From Azospirillum doebereinerae (GTDB taxonomy: Bacteria > Pseudomonadota > Alphaproteobacteria > Azospirillales > Azospirillaceae): a DNA stretch of 64,000 nucleotides. Positions 61,256-64,000 of the stretch are shown piece after piece; the stretch's first letter is position 1; each line of letters starts with the position of its first letter. A program made the translations under genes and the position numbers. The stretch lies in assembly GCF_003989665.1 (NCBI RefSeq), contig NZ_RZIJ01000014.1:142195-206194 (forward strand), written 5' to 3'. The notes under the pieces were generated by a model. It was not told the DNA's origin. It ran no database searches and was given only the letters and a program-made list of their open reading frames with translations.

Positions 61256-62965
61256 TCAGAAGAGGGTGCCGGCGGACATCGCGAGATGCTCGACGATGGG
61301 GCCGAGTGCCAGGGCCGGGAAGAAGGTGAGGCCGCCGACGATCAGGATGACGCCGACCAGCAGCCCGACGAACAGCCCGTCATGGGTGGGAAAGGTGCCG
61401 GCCGAGGCGGGCGCGCGAGCCTTGGCCGCCAGCGAGCCGGCGATGGCCAGCATCGGCACGATCACCAGGAAGCGGCCGACCAGCATCGCGACGGCGAGCG
61501 TCAGGTTGTACCACAGCGTGTTGGCGCTCAGCCCGGCGAAGGCGCTGCCGTTGTTGGCGGCGGCCGAGACGTAGGCGTAGAGCGCCTCGGAATAGCCGTG
61601 CGGGCCGGCGTTGGCCATCGACGCGGTGCCGGTGTCGGTCACCACGGCAAAGGCGGTCCAGCCCAGCATCATCACCGGCAGGCAGAGCACGGCGAGCATG
61701 GTCATCTTGACCTCCTTCGCCTCCAGCTTCTTGCCGAGATACTCCGGGGTGCGGCCGACCATCAGCCCGGCGACGAACAGCGCGACGATCGCGAACATCA
61801 GCATGCCGTAGAGGCCGGCGCCGACGCCGCCGATGATGACCTCGCCCAGCATCATGTTGATCATCGGCACCATGCCGCCCAGCGGCATGAAGCTGTCGTG
61901 CATGGCGTTGACCGCCCCGCAGGAGGCCGCCGTGGTCACCACCGCGAACAGCGCGGAAGCGGCGACGCCGAAGCGGGTCTCCTTGCCCTCCATGTTGCCG
62001 GCCAGCCCGTCGACGCCGAAGGCGGCGAAGGCCGGGTTGCCCTGGGCCTCGGCCCAGTAGCAGACGGCGGCGCCGGCGACGAACAGCACGCCCATGGCGG
62101 CGAGGATCGCCCAGCCCTGGCGCTCGTCGCCGACCATGCGGCCGAAGACGTTGGTCAGCCCGGCGCCGATGGCGAAGATCGCCAGCATCTGCACGAGGTT
62201 GGTCAGCGCGTTGGGGTTCTCGAAGGGGTGGGCGGAGTTGGCGTTGAAGAAGCCGCCGCCGTTGGTGCCCAGCATCTTGATCGCCTCCTGCGAGGCGACG
62301 GGGCCGAGGGAGATCGTCTGTTTCGCGCCTTCCAGCGTGGTGGCGTCCACCGCCCCGGCCAGCGTCTGCGGCACGCCCTGCCAGACCAGGAAGAGAGCAA
62401 TCAGAAAGGCGAGCGGCAGCAGCACGTAGAGGGTGGCGCGGGTCAGGTCGACCCAGAAATTGCCGACGGTGCGGGCGGACGCGCGGGCGAAGCCGCGCAC
62501 CAGCGCGACGGCGAGCGCGATGCCGGTGGCGGCGGAGACGAAGTTCTGCACGGTCAGCCCGGCCATCTGGACCAGATGGCCCATGGTGCTTTCGCCGCCG
62601 TAGCTCTGCCAGTTGGTGTTGGCGACGAAGCTCGCCGCCGTGTTGAAGGCGAGGTCGGCGGGCACCGCCGCCATGTCCTGCGGGTTCAGCGGCAGCACGC
62701 CTTGCAGGCGCTGCAGGACGTAGAGCAGCACCATGCCGGCCACGCTGAACAGCAGCATGGAGACGGCGTAGGTCACCCAGTGCTGCTCGGCCTTGGCGTC
62801 CACCCCGGCGATGCGGTAGAGGCCACGCTCGACGGGGCCGAACACCGGTGAGAGAAGGTTGCGCCCGCCGTTGAAGACGCCGGTCATGAAGCCGCCCAGC
62901 GGGCGCGTCACGGCGACCACGAGGGCGATGAAGACGAGGATTTGGATCCAGCCGTTGACGGTCAT
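61256..62965 (-). CDS. kdpA: Potassium-transporting ATPase subunit KdpA
   Basis: 569 residues, about ten helices. The four selectivity-loop repeats of the SKT-type channel are recognisable, including NTNWQSYGGESTM, GTNGGGFFNANSAHPFENP and NNGSAFAGLSANT; ends LGPIVEHLAMSAGTLF. It selects and translocates K+ for the Kdp pump. 14 nt to kdpB and 10 nt from kdpF. Confidence 0.97.
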   Translation of the reverse strand: MTVNGWIQILVFIALVVAVTRPLGGFMTGVFNGGRNLLSPVFGPVERGLYRIAGVDAKAEQHWVTYAVSMLLFSVAGMVLLYVLQRLQGVLPLNPQDMAAVPADLAFNTAASFVANTNWQSYGGESTMGHLVQMAGLTVQNFVSAATGIALAVALVRGFARASARTVGNFWVDLTRATLYVLLPLAFLIALFLVWQGVPQTLAGAVDATTLEGAKQTISLGPVASQEAIKMLGTNGGGFFNANSAHPFENPNALTNLVQMLAIFAIGAGLTNVFGRMVGDERQGWAILAAMGVLFVAGAAVCYWAEAQGNPAFAAFGVDGLAGNMEGKETRFGVAASALFAVVTTAASCGAVNAMHDSFMPLGGMVPMINMMLGEVIIGGVGAGLYGMLMFAIVALFVAGLMVGRTPEYLGKKLEAKEVKMTMLAVLCLPVMMLGWTAFAVVTDTGTASMANAGPHGYSEALYAYVSAAANNGSAFAGLSANTLWYNLTLAVAMLVGRFLVIVPMLAIAGSLAAKARAPASAGTFPTHDGLFVGLLVGVILIVGGLTFFPALALGPIVEHLAMSAGTLF

Positions 62966-62975
62966 GGGAGGCTCC

Positions 62976-63065
62976 TCAGAACCGTTCGGGGCGGATCAGG
63001 GCGTACACCAGATACGCCAGCAGGCCGGCGGTGACGAGACCGGCCAGCGCGTGGTCGAGGATCAT
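62976..63065 (-). CDS. kdpF: Potassium-transporting ATPase subunit KdpF
   Basis: A 29-residue ORF from ATG 63065 with AGGAGG upstream. One transmembrane helix (LVTAGLLAYLVYALIRPERF) that matches the KdpF pattern, including the terminal RPERF. It stabilises the KdpABC complex. Sits 10 nt before kdpA and is easily missed because of its size. Confidence 0.93.
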   Translation of the reverse strand: MILDHALAGLVTAGLLAYLVYALIRPERF

Positions 63066-63075
63066 GGATGCCTCC

Positions 63076-63159
63076 TCACAGCCGGTCGCAGGCGTGGACG
63101 TAGGCGACCGACCCGGCGAAGAAGCCGACGGTGAGCGCCAGGACAAGGATGTCGAGCAT
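63076..63159 (-). CDS. 27-residue membrane microprotein at the head of the kdp operon
   Basis: ATG 63159, preceded by GGAGACG, stop at 63076, 10 nt before kdpF. Reads as a single helix (ILVLALTVGFFAGSVAYV) followed by HACDRL. A charged ACDRL-type end after one helix is a pattern I associate with short ORFs preceding kdpF in other alphaproteobacteria, but I cannot check conservation here. Likely a second tiny accessory peptide of the Kdp pump or a leader peptide. Confidence 0.6.
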   Translation of the reverse strand: MLDILVLALTVGFFAGSVAYVHACDRL

Positions 63160-63570
63160 GGTTCGTCTCCGAAAAGGCGCGTCCCGACGCCGCCGCGAGC
63201 GGGACGGCGGGGGCAGACGCGGACAGGCCGGGCACGCCGCCCGCCCCGTGATCACGGAGTGGAAGGCATGCCCGGCCCACCGACGATGCGCCGGAAGCGC
63301 ATATAAATTCGAGGAGGGGCGGCGGGCGGCCAGCGTATAAATTCCATATACGCGGCGATGACAGGATCGGTTGCGGCTGCGGCAATACACACGTCGACCG
63401 ACGGTCCGACGCCGTCGTGCTCTCCGCCCTTTCGGTCACGCGATACCGGACGGACGCGCCGACCAGCAGGATGAGCGGACAGCCCAAGGCATGATCGACG
63501 GTCATGGAGGGCGTTCCATGCTCCTCCGGCCGCCGGGCGGATGGTCGGGACCCACGCGGTCAGGCGGGAT
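63160..63570. other. Upstream region of the kdp operon
   Basis: 411 bases without a supported gene. It contains two AT-rich direct repeats (listed separately) in a GC-rich background that fit a regulated promoter on the minus strand. Minus-strand frames crossing the region have no recognisable product. Confidence 0.6.
63301..63352 (-). promoter_or_regulatory. AT-rich direct repeats, candidate kdp promoter / KdpE sites
   Basis: ATATAAATTC (63301-63310) and GTATAAATTC (63335-63344) are 34 bp apart. The second is part of an inverted repeat CGTATA (63334-63339) / TATACG (63347-63352). On the minus strand these give GAATTTATAT and GAATTTATAC, resembling -10 elements or T-rich KdpE boxes, 140-190 bp upstream of the 27-residue ORF. 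Confidence 0.5.
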
Positions 63571-63768
63571 TCAAACCGCGACCCTGTCGAACAGGACATG
63601 CATGACCAGCGCGATCGCCAGGAACACGGCGATGGTCACCGCCATTTCGCCGAACACGTCTCCGGGGGTGGGGAACGCCTCGCCCACAGACGGCTCCGGC
63701 ACCGTCCCCGACGGTGCCGGCTGCCGGTCGTGCCGATCAAGTTCCGCGTGATCCAATTTCCAAGACAT
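63571..63768 (-). CDS. Small single-helix membrane protein
   Basis: 65 residues from ATG 63768 (GAGG 6 nt upstream); an ATG at 63789 would add seven residues. The first ~40 residues are hydrophilic and acidic (WKLDHAELDRHDRQPAPSG), then one C-terminal helix (MAVTIAVFLAIALVMHVLF) and DRVAV. It looks like a tail-anchored protein. I do not recognise the family. It is upstream of, and on the same strand as, the kdp genes with a 411-nt gap. Confidence 0.55.
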   Translation of the reverse strand: MSWKLDHAELDRHDRQPAPSGTVPEPSVGEAFPTPGDVFGEMAVTIAVFLAIALVMHVLFDRVAV

Positions 63769-63886
63769 GGAACCCTCGCAACCAATCATGGAACGGCTTT
63801 TGCCGATCCCCTAGAAGAGGGCCGCCGGCCATATAAAAGCGATGGTGCGCGCGAGGGGTGCGGAATAGTAACGGGCCTTAGAGCGC

Positions 63887-64000
63887 CTAACAGAACCTTT
63901 CGAGCCGTCTACAGGCGATGAGGGCGCAGGCGAGTGTTGAGAAGGCTTGGTGGATATCAGCGCGTCGTTCATAGCGGACGGTCAGGCGGCGGAAGCGGCT
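63887..64000 (-). mobile_element. 3' end of an IS5-family transposase gene, continues beyond window
   Basis: The minus strand reads 37 codons to TAG at 63887-63889: RFRRLTVRYERRADIHQAF then LACALIACRRLERFC. This is the characteristic C-terminus of IS5-group transposases, with the Y-x2-R-x-D pattern of the DDE fold's C1 region. The terminal inverted repeat of the element should lie between here and about 63865 but its other copy is outside the window. It is the only mobile-element signal in the window. Confidence 0.82.

Noticed and set aside
1..64000. tRNA, rRNA or riboswitch genes
   Set aside because: I looked for cloverleaf ends and conserved rRNA or riboswitch segments in the intergenic gaps and saw none; short RNAs cannot be excluded.

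Overview
The window is uniformly GC-rich with dense, short-gapped operons. Its gene content fits an alphaproteobacterium of the Rhodospirillales, most likely Azospirillum or a close relative: an alpha-ketoglutaric-semialdehyde dehydrogenase in a sugar-acid operon, FixJ/LacI/AraC-type regulators, many ABC importers, a full kdp locus and GC-rich hairpin repeats. The genus is an inference from content and style; no rRNA or tRNA gene is present to confirm it.

Layout. (1) 2-7758: an export-type locus. It holds the end of a very low-complexity Thr/Ser/Gly/Gln-rich protein, a TolC-like outer-membrane lipoprotein followed by a SPOR domain in a shifted frame, two HlyD-type adaptors, and a membrane protein that joins a PqqD-like domain, an M50 site-2-protease domain and a HlyD-like domain. 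(2) 7854-20537: a LacI regulator divergent from a catabolic operon (SDR, family III CoA-transferase, solute-binding-like protein without signal peptide, enoyl-CoA hydratase, FAH-family enzyme, semialdehyde dehydrogenase) and a four-gene sugar-type ABC importer; operator-like repeats lie in the divergent gap. (3) 20676-31857, minus strand: a 5-oxoproline (pyroglutamate) utilisation cluster with pxpA, pxpC, pxpB, a DUF1445 protein, two periplasmic binding proteins, livHMGF and a LysR regulator. (4) 32009-36535: a chemoreceptor and an M48 metalloprotease, separated by an AT-rich 0.8 kb gap. (5) 36685-44047: a detoxification-like operon (MFS with a monooxygenase-like tail, DoxX, YtcJ-like amidohydrolase, XapX, YcaC-like hydrolase, alpha/beta hydrolase) and an AraC regulator. 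(6) 44196-51507: three translationally coupled signalling genes (giant protein-kinase-like/ATPase/GAF/histidine kinase, hybrid histidine kinase, FixJ-like regulator). (7) 51601-54930: a patch of decayed genes (SDR frameshifted at a G8 tract, thiolase pseudogene, OB-fold/HMG-CoA-synthase-like remnant, EIIA-like remnant). (8) 54934-63159: kdpFABC-kdpDE, with kdpF and an even smaller upstream membrane ORF. (9) 63571-64000: a one-helix membrane protein and the end of an IS5-family element.

Co-transcribed genes are often joined by 1-4 nt stop/start overlaps (ATGA, GTGA or TGATG). Strong hairpins sit where stoichiometry should change: after the sugar-binding protein gene, between the branched-chain-type binding protein gene and livH, and between kdpC and kdpD. 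The least explained parts are the repeat-protein/TolC/PqqD-M50 export locus and the CoA-dependent sugar-acid operon.
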